Source: Vibrio coralliirubri (GTDB taxonomy: Bacteria > Pseudomonadota > Gammaproteobacteria > Enterobacterales > Vibrionaceae). From it: a stretch of 64,000 nucleotides of DNA. The stretch lies in contig NZ_AP025470.1 of NCBI RefSeq assembly GCF_024347375.1, positions 2,852,001 through 2,916,000 on the forward strand. Direction: 5' to 3'. Both the position numbers and the translations under genes were made by a program. Under the pieces are notes generated by a model. That model searched no databases. It was not told the origin of the DNA and saw nothing but the letters and a program-made list of their open reading frames with translations. Below are positions 36,524 to 44,105 of this stretch, piece after piece. Position 1 is the first letter of the stretch, and each line of letters begins with the position of its first letter.

Positions 36524-37837
36524 ATGTTTCTTAGACAAGCCCTTAATCAAGTCCATAACTTCTCTCCAGAACAGCTCTCAGGGTTATCAGACCTGCTGTC
36601 CCCGGAACTCGTCGAACAGTGCCTCCAAGAATCTGGGGTTGCGACTATTCGAAAGCGCAGGTTACCAATGGAAATGATGGTTTGGAGTGTTTTAGGGATG
36701 TCCCTTTACCGTCATTTATCGATGGATAAAGTAGTCTCGCAACTTGATATTCTCCTACCGGGTAAGAAGCCATTCGTCGCACCTAGCGCTGTCATACAGG
36801 CACGTCACCGACTTGGTTCCGACGTTATGGAAGCCGTGTTCAATCACACTCAACGACTTTGGCACCGCAAGACTCCTCATCCCGATTGGCATGGGTTAAC
36901 ACTTCATGCTGTAGATGGTGTTGTGTGGAGAACACCAGACACTAAAAGTAATGATGAGCATTTTAGTAGAACAGGCAATAAAACAACGATATCTGACTAC
37001 CCTCAAGTGAGAATGGTCTGCCATATGGAGCTGACCAGTCATTTACTCAACAGCGCTTCATTCGACTCAGTATCTAAAAGTGAAGTCGACCTTACGATCC
37101 CGCTTATTGAACAATCTCCCTCAAACAGCTTAACTATTTTTGACCGCGGATTTTACGCCTTGGGCTTACTGCATAAATGGCAAACCAGTGGCGATGAAAA
37201 ACATTGGCTGCTCCCATTAAGAAAAGGGGCTCAATACACTGTGTTATCGAAGGTAGGCCGAGGACAAGAGCTCGTTGAGCTCAAGCTATCACCTCAAGCT
37301 CAAAAGAAGTGGGTTGATGCCCCCAAAACTCTCCAAGCTCGTTTAATCACAAAGACGATTAAAGGAAAAGAAGTCCGACTATTAACGTCAATGATAGACA
37401 CGATGAAATATCCTGGTGCTGATATCGCCGAACTATATAGCCATCGTTGGGAAATAGAGTTGGGGTATCGTGAGATGAAGCAATACATGCTTCAGAACCA
37501 ACTTACGTTAAGAAGCAAAAAGCCAGAGTTAGTGAATCAAGAGCTTTGGGGAATGCTGGTTGCTTACAATCTACTGCGGTTCATGATGTGTCAAATGGCC
37601 TATCATCAGAAGTCAGTGATGCCTTATCAAATCGGCTTTAAACAGGCTTCATTATTCCTTGTTGGACAGCTTCAATTATTACCAGCGGTCGCACCGGGAC
37701 GAATCCCAGAAGTAATAAACTACATACTGGATATGTCAGAAAGCTTTGTTTTACCTGAGAGGCGAGAACGAAGTTACCCAAGAGCAGTAAAAAAGAGGCC
37801 TTGTCGCTATGCGACAAGGCCTCCAAGAAGACGCTAA
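36524..37837 (+). CDS. IS4 family transposase
   Basis: The transposase cuts and joins the element ends by DDE chemistry. It has 437 residues and closely resembles the IS4 transposase of E. coli along its length (RKRRLPMEMMVW; FVAPSAVIQARHRLGS). The catalytic residues are Asp131 (HAVDGVVW), Asp207 (FDRGFYALG) and Glu312 in the YREK signature Y305-R308-E312-K319. The C terminus is basic. The frame is intact, so the element may still move. The last codons overlap a strong hairpin at 37795-37823. Confidence 0.96.
   Translation: MFLRQALNQVHNFSPEQLSGLSDLLSPELVEQCLQESGVATIRKRRLPMEMMVWSVLGMSLYRHLSMDKVVSQLDILLPGKKPFVAPSAVIQARHRLGSDVMEAVFNHTQRLWHRKTPHPDWHGLTLHAVDGVVWRTPDTKSNDEHFSRTGNKTTISDYPQVRMVCHMELTSHLLNSASFDSVSKSEVDLTIPLIEQSPSNSLTIFDRGFYALGLLHKWQTSGDEKHWLLPLRKGAQYTVLSKVGRGQELVELKLSPQAQKKWVDAPKTLQARLITKTIKGKEVRLLTSMIDTMKYPGADIAELYSHRWEIELGYREMKQYMLQNQLTLRSKKPELVNQELWGMLVAYNLLRFMMCQMAYHQKSVMPYQIGFKQASLFLVGQLQLLPAVAPGRIPEVINYILDMSESFVLPERRERSYPRAVKKRPCRYATRPPRRR
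37795..37823 (-). terminator. Inward-facing terminator inside the transposase 3' end
   Basis: GAGGCCTTGTCGC-TAT-GCGACAAGGCCTC is a perfect 13-bp stem. On the minus strand it is followed by TTTTTT, so it would stop transcription entering from the right end. It overlaps the codons for the basic tail of the transposase. Confidence 0.78.
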
Positions 37838-37861
37838 ACGATGCTTAACTTACAAGCATTA

Positions 37862-37873
37862 AGCCTTATGCTG
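37862..37873. repeat. Right target duplication of the IS4-family element
   Basis: This second copy of AGCCTTATGCTG is followed by GCTGTTTTTTATT, the second half of the broken terminator. Confidence 0.92.
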
Positions 37874-37982
37874 GCTGTTTTTTATTCACACTTGCTCTAC
37901 TATCTATTTCTAATAATTATTTGTATCTAAGATTAAATACATTCTACTGTCGTATTTAACTGCATACTTTCAAAGGAATAAT

Positions 37983-38624
37983 ATGAAAGAGCTCATCATT
38001 CATACCATTACCGTGTTCATGGGCTTTTTTGCCATCATGAACCCTATCGCCAACACACCGATCTTTCTTGGATTAACGGGTGATAATGATAGGGAAACGG
38101 TCAAGTCTATCGCTTTCCGCTCGGTTTTCATCGCCTTCATCATCGTCAGCACCTTTGCTGTGTCGGGTAAACTCATCTTCGACCTCTTTGGTATCACGCT
38201 TTACGCGCTTCGTATCACCGGCGGGATCCTCGTGTTCTTGATTGGCTTTCACATGCTGCAAGGTGACTCAACGCACTCTAAAGCGAAAGAGAAGGTCAAC
38301 TCAGACGCCCAACAAGATGCGGCGCTCAGTATCGCAGTCTCGCCACTGGCAATGCCAATATTGGCAGGCCCGGGCACCATTGCCACCGCAATGAACTTTG
38401 CCAGCACCGAAGGCATCTACGAAACCATCATCACCATCGTCGCCTTTGGCCTACTATGCGCCTTAACCTACGTATTGTTTGTATTCGGCGAGCGCTTCGT
38501 TAAAGCCGTTGGACCAAGTGCATTGAATGTAATTACCCGAATGATGGGTTTGATACTTGCTGTCATCGGCATGCAGATGTTGATTGAAGGTATTGAACAA
38601 GCTCATAAGGCACTGTTTGTTTAA
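37983..38624 (+). CDS. MarC family integral membrane protein
   Basis: The product has 213 residues and about six membrane helices. It begins FMGFFAIMNPIANTPIFLGLTG, the MarC/NAAT family signature, followed by LRITGGILVFLIGFHML and SPLAMPILAGPGTIATAM. The function of most family members is unclear; they were once linked to drug resistance, and some archaeal ones carry amino acids. GGAATA lies before the ATG. It stands alone with its own terminator. Confidence 0.9.
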   Translation: MKELIIHTITVFMGFFAIMNPIANTPIFLGLTGDNDRETVKSIAFRSVFIAFIIVSTFAVSGKLIFDLFGITLYALRITGGILVFLIGFHMLQGDSTHSKAKEKVNSDAQQDAALSIAVSPLAMPILAGPGTIATAMNFASTEGIYETIITIVAFGLLCALTYVLFVFGERFVKAVGPSALNVITRMMGLILAVIGMQMLIEGIEQAHKALFV

Positions 38625-38649
38625 GCCCAAACCACGAAATTCTGATACA

Positions 38650-38680
38650 AAAATAGCCAGCAACTTGCTGGCTATTTTCT
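38650..38680. terminator. Bidirectional terminator after marC-like gene
   Basis: AAAATAGCCAGCAA and TTGCTGGCTATTTT form a long stem rich in A-T pairs at its base, so it can act for both convergent genes. Confidence 0.85.
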
Positions 38681-38707
38681 CTGACGCTTTTGTTTACGAA
38701 TTATAAA

Positions 38708-40408
38708 TTAGTTCGCAGGGCAGCCTTTTACTTCTAAACCTTTACTCATGTAGATTAGATCACCATCCGCTGGTGCGTAATTCGCTGCAGTGACATCAGG
38801 GTTCTTAACAAAGAATTCGCGCAGTACCGAGGCATCCGTTAACTGTGTAGATTCAACGTCAATTACTGGGTAGTCATCACCACCAGCAGCACTGAAACTG
38901 ATCACGGAGAAAGTGTAAGTATCTGCTAGATTAAAGCCTTTGCCGTTGATGTCTCGAATGGTCACATCACTCAAATCGCAGTCAACCGTTAAGCTAATAT
39001 TGTCGAGTTGGGCATAAGCGCCGGATCCTGCAGTCTTCGTCGCAACAACGTCCAAATACGCTTTTACTTCAGCTCCTGTCATCGTTGCTTTAGTTACGAA
39101 GTTCCCGAAAGGTTGAACCGTCAGTACATCACGATAAGCAATGTCACCTGCCGCAATTGAATCACGAACACCACCAGAGTTCATTACACCAAAGTCAGCA
39201 TTCACCAATTCATAAGTGCGGTATGCTTCTCCTAACAAGTGACCAAGATTAGTTTGTTCTGAACGAACAACATCACGATCACCTTCCAGTTTTGCATCTG
39301 TCTTTGAGATGATGACATCGAGGAGGTCTTGTCCTTGTTGTTGATATGGGTAGAGAGTAGCTTTTACAACTGCATCAGGCTTTATTTCAGATTGAATAAA
39401 CTGATAATCACCATTTTCATCCTTCTCTTTTAGGTTCACAGGAACCAGATCGTACTTCGCTAAGTGCAGTTTGCCGTCATAAAATTCAAAGTCAGCTCGA
39501 CCTACATACTTACCCCACTCGTGGGCTTGCATGATGTAGGTACCATTTTGCTGATCAGGTTTACAGTCATCCCCTGGGTTGAAGTCGGCGTATTCATTAC
39601 CTTCCATACAAACAGGGTTTTGAGAGTGCCCACCAATAATTGCGTCTAGCTGACCTTCTTCTAGAGAGCGAGCAAGCAATACATCGCCAGGCGCTTCACT
39701 ACCATGCTGACCATCTGCGTAATGCCCCATATGCGTGGTAGCAAAAATCAGGTCAACAGTTTCATTGGCCTCAATTTCTTTTATGGCTTTTTTGATTTCA
39801 ACTTGTGGGTCGGCAAAGTGAATTGTCGCGACGTTGTCAGGATTAACTAATTTAGCCGTATCTTTGGTTGTCAGGCCAATAACAGCAATCTTTAAACCAT
39901 TAATGGTGAATACTTTATATGGAGAGAAAAGGCGTTCATCAGTAACTGTGTCTCCATCTTTGATATAAATATTCGCCGCAAGCATAGGGAAATCAGCTAA
40001 CTCCTCCTGCATGTCTAACACATCTAAGCTGTTATCGAATTCGTGATTACCTAATGCCATCGCATCGTAACCAAGTAGGTTCATGCCAACAAAATCGGGA
40101 ACCGCGTCCTGCATATCAGACTCTGGTACACCAGTGTTAATGTCACCACCGGACAGTAGGATCGTCTCACCACCGTTTTGAGTGACCTCTGCACGAATGC
40201 TATCGATCAAAGTCTTGCGTGCAGCCATTCCATACTCACCCTTGCTGTTCTCCCAAAAACGGCCGTGGTTATCGTTGGTATGTAAAACAGTAAACTTGGT
40301 ACAAGAAGCGGCAGTGTCACATGTCACTGCGATATCGTCACTGTCCGAGCCACAGCCAACCATCGCTACACCGATAGAGAGCACCAGTAAAGACTTAGTA
40401 AAATTCAT
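38708..40408 (-). CDS. 5'-nucleotidase / UDP-sugar hydrolase family lipoprotein
   Basis: This surface or periplasmic lipoprotein probably removes phosphate from nucleotides so that nucleosides can be taken up. It has 566 residues with Cys19 as lipid site (AMVGC). The N-terminal metallophosphatase domain has the metal motifs VLHTNDNHGRF, GGDINTG, ALGNHEFDNS and IIGGHSQNP. The C-terminal 5'-nucleotidase domain has NADFGVMNSGGVRDSI and ISFSAAGGDDYP. It resembles UshA and Vibrio NutA; which one it matches best cannot be told here. Confidence 0.92.
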   Translation of the reverse strand: MNFTKSLLVLSIGVAMVGCGSDSDDIAVTCDTAASCTKFTVLHTNDNHGRFWENSKGEYGMAARKTLIDSIRAEVTQNGGETILLSGGDINTGVPESDMQDAVPDFVGMNLLGYDAMALGNHEFDNSLDVLDMQEELADFPMLAANIYIKDGDTVTDERLFSPYKVFTINGLKIAVIGLTTKDTAKLVNPDNVATIHFADPQVEIKKAIKEIEANETVDLIFATTHMGHYADGQHGSEAPGDVLLARSLEEGQLDAIIGGHSQNPVCMEGNEYADFNPGDDCKPDQQNGTYIMQAHEWGKYVGRADFEFYDGKLHLAKYDLVPVNLKEKDENGDYQFIQSEIKPDAVVKATLYPYQQQGQDLLDVIISKTDAKLEGDRDVVRSEQTNLGHLLGEAYRTYELVNADFGVMNSGGVRDSIAAGDIAYRDVLTVQPFGNFVTKATMTGAEVKAYLDVVATKTAGSGAYAQLDNISLTVDCDLSDVTIRDINGKGFNLADTYTFSVISFSAAGGDDYPVIDVESTQLTDASVLREFFVKNPDVTAANYAPADGDLIYMSKGLEVKGCPAN

Positions 40409-40912
40409 AGAAGATCCTTTATTAATCGTTTTAATGTCGTTGTGGATGGAAATATACTTAATTAATATAGGGTTATAGTGATCTTCATCTTAATTACGCA
40501 GCTGAAAAATTGAGTATTTACTCGGACTGTAAGCACAAGCGATTAATCAACATAACTCGATCAATTCTTATAATAAACATGGATTTATAAAGAAAATGTG
40601 ACTTACTCTATTGATACTGCTAACAAGAAGGTGAGTTAGATATGAGTGACAGATATGGAAATGAAAGCATACTGATTGGTTAAATAAAACGCCGTAAGAT
40701 TAAGAACATGGTGCAGTATCCGGATAATGAAAACTATCGCTAGAAAGACAAGCAATATCATTTTACAGACTTTATCCCAATGCGCCCTTTCATAACGAGG
40801 GCGCTCTCTTTATGATGAACGCAATTAAATTAACTTTGCTAACGGCAGCGCTTGTTATTCGAGCCGTTGTTTTGGAATAGCAAAATCAAGACTCAACACA
40901 TGGAGATTCAAC
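40409..40912. other. Region between the 5'-nucleotidase gene and dapD
   Basis: About 500 bp of AT-rich DNA. No convincing ORF of normal size is present. It holds a terminator-like hairpin at 40779-40812 on the plus strand, which has no gene before it, and a very short frame (40812-40880, 22 codons, MMNAIKLTLLTAALVI...) after it. A small RNA or a dapD leader with an attenuator is possible. Confidence 0.5.
40779..40812 (+). terminator. Terminator-like hairpin upstream of dapD
   Basis: GCGCCCT-TTCATAACG-AGGGCGC is a 7-bp GC-rich stem followed by TCTCTTTA. It may end a small RNA starting near a TATAAT at about 40570, or act as an attenuator for dapD. Confidence 0.55.
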
Positions 40913-41944
40913 ATGGCTTACTTTTCACTAGCCTTCGGTACGGCAACCAAAAATCGCGACAATAAAATCATTGAAGCGTTCTTCCCTAACCCACTTCTAA
41001 ACCCAAGCGACGCTCTTGTAGCGGCTGTGGCAGAAGTATCAGGTTACACTGAAGGCAACCAAGCTATCGAAATCTCTGCTGCACAAAGCGCAGAACTGGC
41101 GAAAGCATTCGCAGCAAACGACGATGCAGCTAACGCATCTTTCGCAGAAAAAGCGGCAGCGTCTGAACAGCCACTTGTTCTTGTTGTTCTTGCTACTGAC
41201 GAGAAGCCAGCATCAGTTGCTGAAGGCTTCCTAAAGCTACAACTTATCTCTAACCGCCTAGTACAACCACACGGTACGGTGCTGGACGGCATCTTCGGTC
41301 TACTGCACAACATCGCATGGACAAACGAAGGCCCAATCGACCTTCCTGAGCTGGCTGAGCGTCAAATCGAAGCTCGCCTGGCAGGTCGCGCTCTGTCTGT
41401 AGATTGCGTAGACAAGTTCCCTAAAATGGTGGATTACGTGGTACCAACAGGTATTCGTATTGCTGACACTTCTCGTGTTCGTCTTGGCGCACATGTGGGC
41501 GAAGGCACAACAGTAATGCACGAAGGTTTCATCAACTTCAATGCTGGTACAACTGGCGTGAGCATGGTTGAAGGTCGTATCTCTGCAGGTGTTGTTGTAG
41601 GTAACGGTTCTGACATCGGCGGCGGCGCTTCTATCATGGGTACTCTGTCTGGTGGCGGTACTATGGTTATCTCTATCGGCGAAAACTGCCTACTAGGCGC
41701 AAACGCTGGTCTTGGCTTCCCTATGGGCGACCGTTGTACGGTTGAGTCTGGTCTTTACGTGACTGCGGGAACTAAGGTTCGCATGCTAGATAAAGAAGGC
41801 AACGAAGTAGAAATCATTAAAGCTCGCGACCTAGCTGGCGTTTCTGACCTTCTGTTCCGTCGTAACTCAATCACTGGCCAAATTGAATGTCTTGCGAACA
41901 AGTCTGCTGTTGAGCTAAACAGCGAGCTACACAGCAACAACTAA
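40913..41944 (+). CDS. dapD: 2,3,4,5-tetrahydropyridine-2,6-dicarboxylate N-succinyltransferase
   Basis: DapD adds a succinyl group to tetrahydrodipicolinate in lysine and diaminopimelate synthesis. The product has 343 residues, the longer form found in Vibrio and Pseudomonas. The N-terminal half is the family-specific domain (AYFSLAFGTATKNRDNK). The C-terminal half is a left-handed beta-helix of hexapeptide repeats (VRLGAHVGEGTTVMHEGFIN, SDIGGGASIMGTLSGGG). GGAG lies before the ATG. Its terminator at 43262 has been cut off by an IS3-family insertion. Confidence 0.95.
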   Translation: MAYFSLAFGTATKNRDNKIIEAFFPNPLLNPSDALVAAVAEVSGYTEGNQAIEISAAQSAELAKAFAANDDAANASFAEKAAASEQPLVLVVLATDEKPASVAEGFLKLQLISNRLVQPHGTVLDGIFGLLHNIAWTNEGPIDLPELAERQIEARLAGRALSVDCVDKFPKMVDYVVPTGIRIADTSRVRLGAHVGEGTTVMHEGFINFNAGTTGVSMVEGRISAGVVVGNGSDIGGGASIMGTLSGGGTMVISIGENCLLGANAGLGFPMGDRCTVESGLYVTAGTKVRMLDKEGNEVEIIKARDLAGVSDLLFRRNSITGQIECLANKSAVELNSELHSNN

Positions 41945-41951
41945 TCTAAGC

Positions 41952-41986
41952 GCTAGATGCTAGATGCTAGATGCTAGATGCTAGAT
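41952..41986. repeat. Heptamer tandem repeat (GCTAGAT)x5
   Basis: Five exact copies of GCTAGAT follow the dapD stop by a few bases. A related ATGCTAG occurs at 43248-43254, across the IS element, so the array may once have been longer and been split. Confidence 0.9.
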
Positions 41987-42025
41987 GTGATATTGATATG
42001 GCCCCTAAAAAGTAGACACAGGGGT

Positions 42026-42853
42026 TTAGTTGATTAGTTCAAAGTCCATGGGACTCACTCCACCTAGAGTCCCATGTCTTCTTACTGGATTATAATAGGT
42101 ATCGATATAAATTCGACTCTGCATCGTCATTTCTTGTCGTGAAAGCTGATCTAAGTTGTTCATCCACTCTTTCTTATATTGCGCAAAGAAGCTTTCGGAA
42201 CAAGCGTTGTCCCAACAGTTTCCTTTTCTCGACATGCTGACTTTAATCTTTCGTTTACGGTGCCAACGGATCGTCTCCAACGCTCGATACTGTATACCTT
42301 GATCGGAGTGAAACAAAAGCTCGTGACCTAAGGGCTGCCTTTGTTTCCAAGCCTTATTCAGGCTTCTTAGCACTAACTTTGCGTTATTAATGCGACTTGT
42401 CGACCAACCAATCACTTTGCGTGAAAACAAATCTAAGACGACGCACAGGTATTGCCAACCATCAGTACAGCGCACCTGAGTTATATCTGACACCCAAACT
42501 CGATCGGGTTTATCCACCTTAAATTGACGGGCAAGAATGTTATAGGCAGGTATAAGCGTATTTTGTCTTGGTGCTCGTCCATATCGCTTCTTGCTCGCGC
42601 AAGAGCGATAGCCCATATTCTGCAGAAGCCTCTGTACTCGCTTTTTATTACAAATAAAGCCGTTAGCGACCGCTGCTTCCCAAAGCTTTCGATAGCCTGG
42701 AATACAATACTGAGCTTTGCTTTCTCTCCTCAAGTAGTGACTTAAAGACTCATTGTCTGTCTCTCGCTTCGATGGTTTCCTTGTTAGCCACTTGTAATAA
42801 CCCGCTTTAGAAACACCCAACCATTGGCATAGTCGTATGACAGGAAGCTTCAC
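42026..42853 (-). CDS. IS3 family transposase OrfB
   Basis: OrfB holds the DDE integrase core of the transposase. The product has 275 residues from its ATG, but the real enzyme is probably an OrfAB fusion made by -1 frameshifting. Catalytic residues are Asp123 (WVSDITQV), Asp184 (FHSDQGIQY) and Glu220 (CWDNACSESFF), with the usual 35-residue gap between the last two. The N-terminal HTH_21-like part is present (PGYRKLWEAAVANG). In the -1 frame the sequence runs from the orfA end through RIRFEYILKKASV into this ORF. Confidence 0.95.
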   Translation of the reverse strand: MKLPVIRLCQWLGVSKAGYYKWLTRKPSKRETDNESLSHYLRRESKAQYCIPGYRKLWEAAVANGFICNKKRVQRLLQNMGYRSCASKKRYGRAPRQNTLIPAYNILARQFKVDKPDRVWVSDITQVRCTDGWQYLCVVLDLFSRKVIGWSTSRINNAKLVLRSLNKAWKQRQPLGHELLFHSDQGIQYRALETIRWHRKRKIKVSMSRKGNCWDNACSESFFAQYKKEWMNNLDQLSRQEMTMQSRIYIDTYYNPVRRHGTLGGVSPMDFELIN

Positions 42854-42882
42854 ACTGGCCTTCTTAAGGATATACTCGAACC

Positions 42883-43206
42883 TTATTCTTTTTGGCTGTC
42901 GAAGAAAGCCTTCGCTTCCTTTAAGAAATCATTCTCCAGCTCTGCCATCTCAAGCTTCTTTTTCAATTGACGGATCTCTTTCTCCAGTTGTGCAAAGGAT
43001 TTTTCGGGGCCGTGGTTAGGTATTGGGAGGGAGTTAGTCTTTTTCGATGTCATTTGGCATCTCCATTTAGAAAGTAGCACCGGCGATATTCCTAAGGATA
43101 GTGCTACTGACTTAACGGTATCAGAAGAATCGAGAGATCGCTGAACAGCTTCTCGTTTAAATTCGTCTGTATATTGTCTTTGTGATTTTACTTTCATGAC
43201 ACTCAA
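42883..43206 (-). CDS. IS3 family transposase OrfA
   Basis: OrfA is the helix-turn-helix part that binds the element ends. It has 107 residues. The N terminus QYTDEFKREAVQRSL and VKSVALSLGISPVLLSKW form the HTH, followed by a leucine-zipper-like coiled coil (FAQLEKEIRQLKKKLEMAEL). It ends FFDSQKE-stop. The run CCAAAAAG just before the stop is a likely -1 slippery site leading into orfB. The frame is intact. Confidence 0.93.
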   Translation of the reverse strand: MSVMKVKSQRQYTDEFKREAVQRSLDSSDTVKSVALSLGISPVLLSKWRCQMTSKKTNSLPIPNHGPEKSFAQLEKEIRQLKKKLEMAELENDFLKEAKAFFDSQKE

Positions 43207-43261
43207 TGCTCTGTATTAAGTGTCTACTTTTATGGGGTCACATCAGATGCTAGAAATTACG

Positions 43262-43296
43262 AAGCCGTTGGGGTTAAATCCAACGGCTTTTCTTTT
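43262..43296 (+). terminator. Terminator of dapD, now beyond the IS3 element
   Basis: AAGCCGTTGG and CCAACGGCTT form a 10-bp stem followed by TTCTTTT. No plus-strand gene lies between the IS and this hairpin, so it most likely served dapD before the insertion. Confidence 0.85.
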
Positions 43297-43317
43297 ATAT
43301 AGGCAGAACAGAGTGGG

Positions 43318-43851
43318 TTATGCTTTCTCTGCGGCTAGCTGCTCAAGAGCTTGAATAGAAGTCTCTGAAACTAGTGTGCCATCCATGTAATAGCTGACCT
43401 TGTCACCATCACGAACGCCTGTCAGTACTGCTTTTTGACCATCGTTGTAAGTAATGTCCATACGAATGGTGTTCTCGTCGATTTGATGCATCTCACCCCA
43501 TTCAATCTGACGATTGTTGAAGCCAAGTGGCGCATCTTTCAGTGAATCATCAAGGCTGTCGTTCACATCAATCATGGTATCGACTTTACTATCGAAGATG
43601 TGAGGCGCGCCAGTCAATGGGTTTTTACCCGCCCAGAATTCAATCGAGTTAAATACGATGTAATCGGCTGCGGTTGTTAGTGCATAAACCGGAGCAAGCA
43701 AGAAGTTGACCCCTGCACGAGCGTAACGGTTATCTACAACCTCAACGTTGAACTTCATTAATTTACCAGTAACGGCGTTACTACCGACACACCCAGCTAA
43801 CGACATGACAATCGCTGCCACTGCAACTGCTTTTGTGATTGTTGTTTTCAT
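43318..43851 (-). CDS. DUF3332 family lipoprotein
   Basis: This is a 177-residue lipoprotein (lipobox SLAGC, Cys21) that matches the DUF3332 family; the function is unknown. A hydrophobic stretch (GVNFLLAPVYALTTAADYIVF) follows the conserved KFNVEVVDNRYAR, then a soluble, acidic C-terminal half (MIDVNDSLDDSLKDAPLGF; YYMDGTLVSETSI). GAGGGAAC lies before the start. It is a single gene, facing the dapD terminator. Confidence 0.85.
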   Translation of the reverse strand: MKTTITKAVAVAAIVMSLAGCVGSNAVTGKLMKFNVEVVDNRYARAGVNFLLAPVYALTTAADYIVFNSIEFWAGKNPLTGAPHIFDSKVDTMIDVNDSLDDSLKDAPLGFNNRQIEWGEMHQIDENTIRMDITYNDGQKAVLTGVRDGDKVSYYMDGTLVSETSIQALEQLAAEKA

Positions 43852-44029
43852 AGTTCCCTCTTATGCCACGATGATTGATTCAGTTTTTGCATAGCCAAAC
43901 CTGCACACATACAGAAATTCATGGCCTAACAAATTGATTCCATAACATTTAGCGTAGTGGAGATTTTTAGAACAGCAAACTGCAAATGTTAATTTCTTCG
44001 CTCTGGTTCCTAAATTTTGAGAAATAAAA

Positions 44030-44059
44030 AAGCGCAGACCTTTCGATCTGCGCTTTTCA
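44030..44059 (-). terminator. Terminator after purL
   Basis: AAAAGCGCAGA and TCTGCGCTTTT form an 11-bp stem; on the minus strand it runs into TTTTTTATTTC. It follows the purL stop. Confidence 0.88.
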
Positions 44060-44105
44060 TTTTTGCATAACCTAGCCTAGATTAATGCGGCTAGTAAGAA
44101 AGTGA

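Larger units (their letters stand above)
36435..37861 (+). mobile_element. IS4-family insertion sequence
   Basis: The element is 1,427 bp long. Its ends are imperfect inverted repeats: TAATGCCGATCAGTTAAG (36435-36452) and CTTAACTTACAAGCATTA (37844-37861), 13 of 18 matching. It carries one transposase gene and has a 12-bp target duplication (36423-36434 and 37862-37873). Without the element, the flanks join to CAGCCAGC-CTTAT-GCTGGCTG-TTTTTT, a complete intrinsic terminator for the operon upstream. The perfect duplication and open transposase frame suggest a recent insertion. Confidence 0.93.
41999..43240 (-). mobile_element. IS3-family insertion sequence
   Basis: The element is 1,242 bp long. 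The ends read TGGCCCCTAAAAAGTAGACAC (left) and, reversed, TGACCCCATAAAAGTAGACAC (right), with 18 of 21 bases the same. It has the two overlapping-type frames of IS3 elements on the minus strand. No clear target duplication flanks it, so either one copy has changed or the element was left by recombination. It lies between dapD and the dapD terminator. Confidence 0.92.

Noticed and set aside
40642..40683. Tiny ORF starting ATGAGTGACAGATATGG
   Set aside because: Only 13 codons; no evidence beyond a possible GGTGAG before it.
41952..41986. CRISPR or attC-like site
   Set aside because: Only a 7-bp tandem repeat, without spacers or the R and L boxes of attC.
41994..43245. Target duplication of the IS3 element
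   Set aside because: The bases left of 41999 (TGATA) and right of 43240 (CATCA) do not match.
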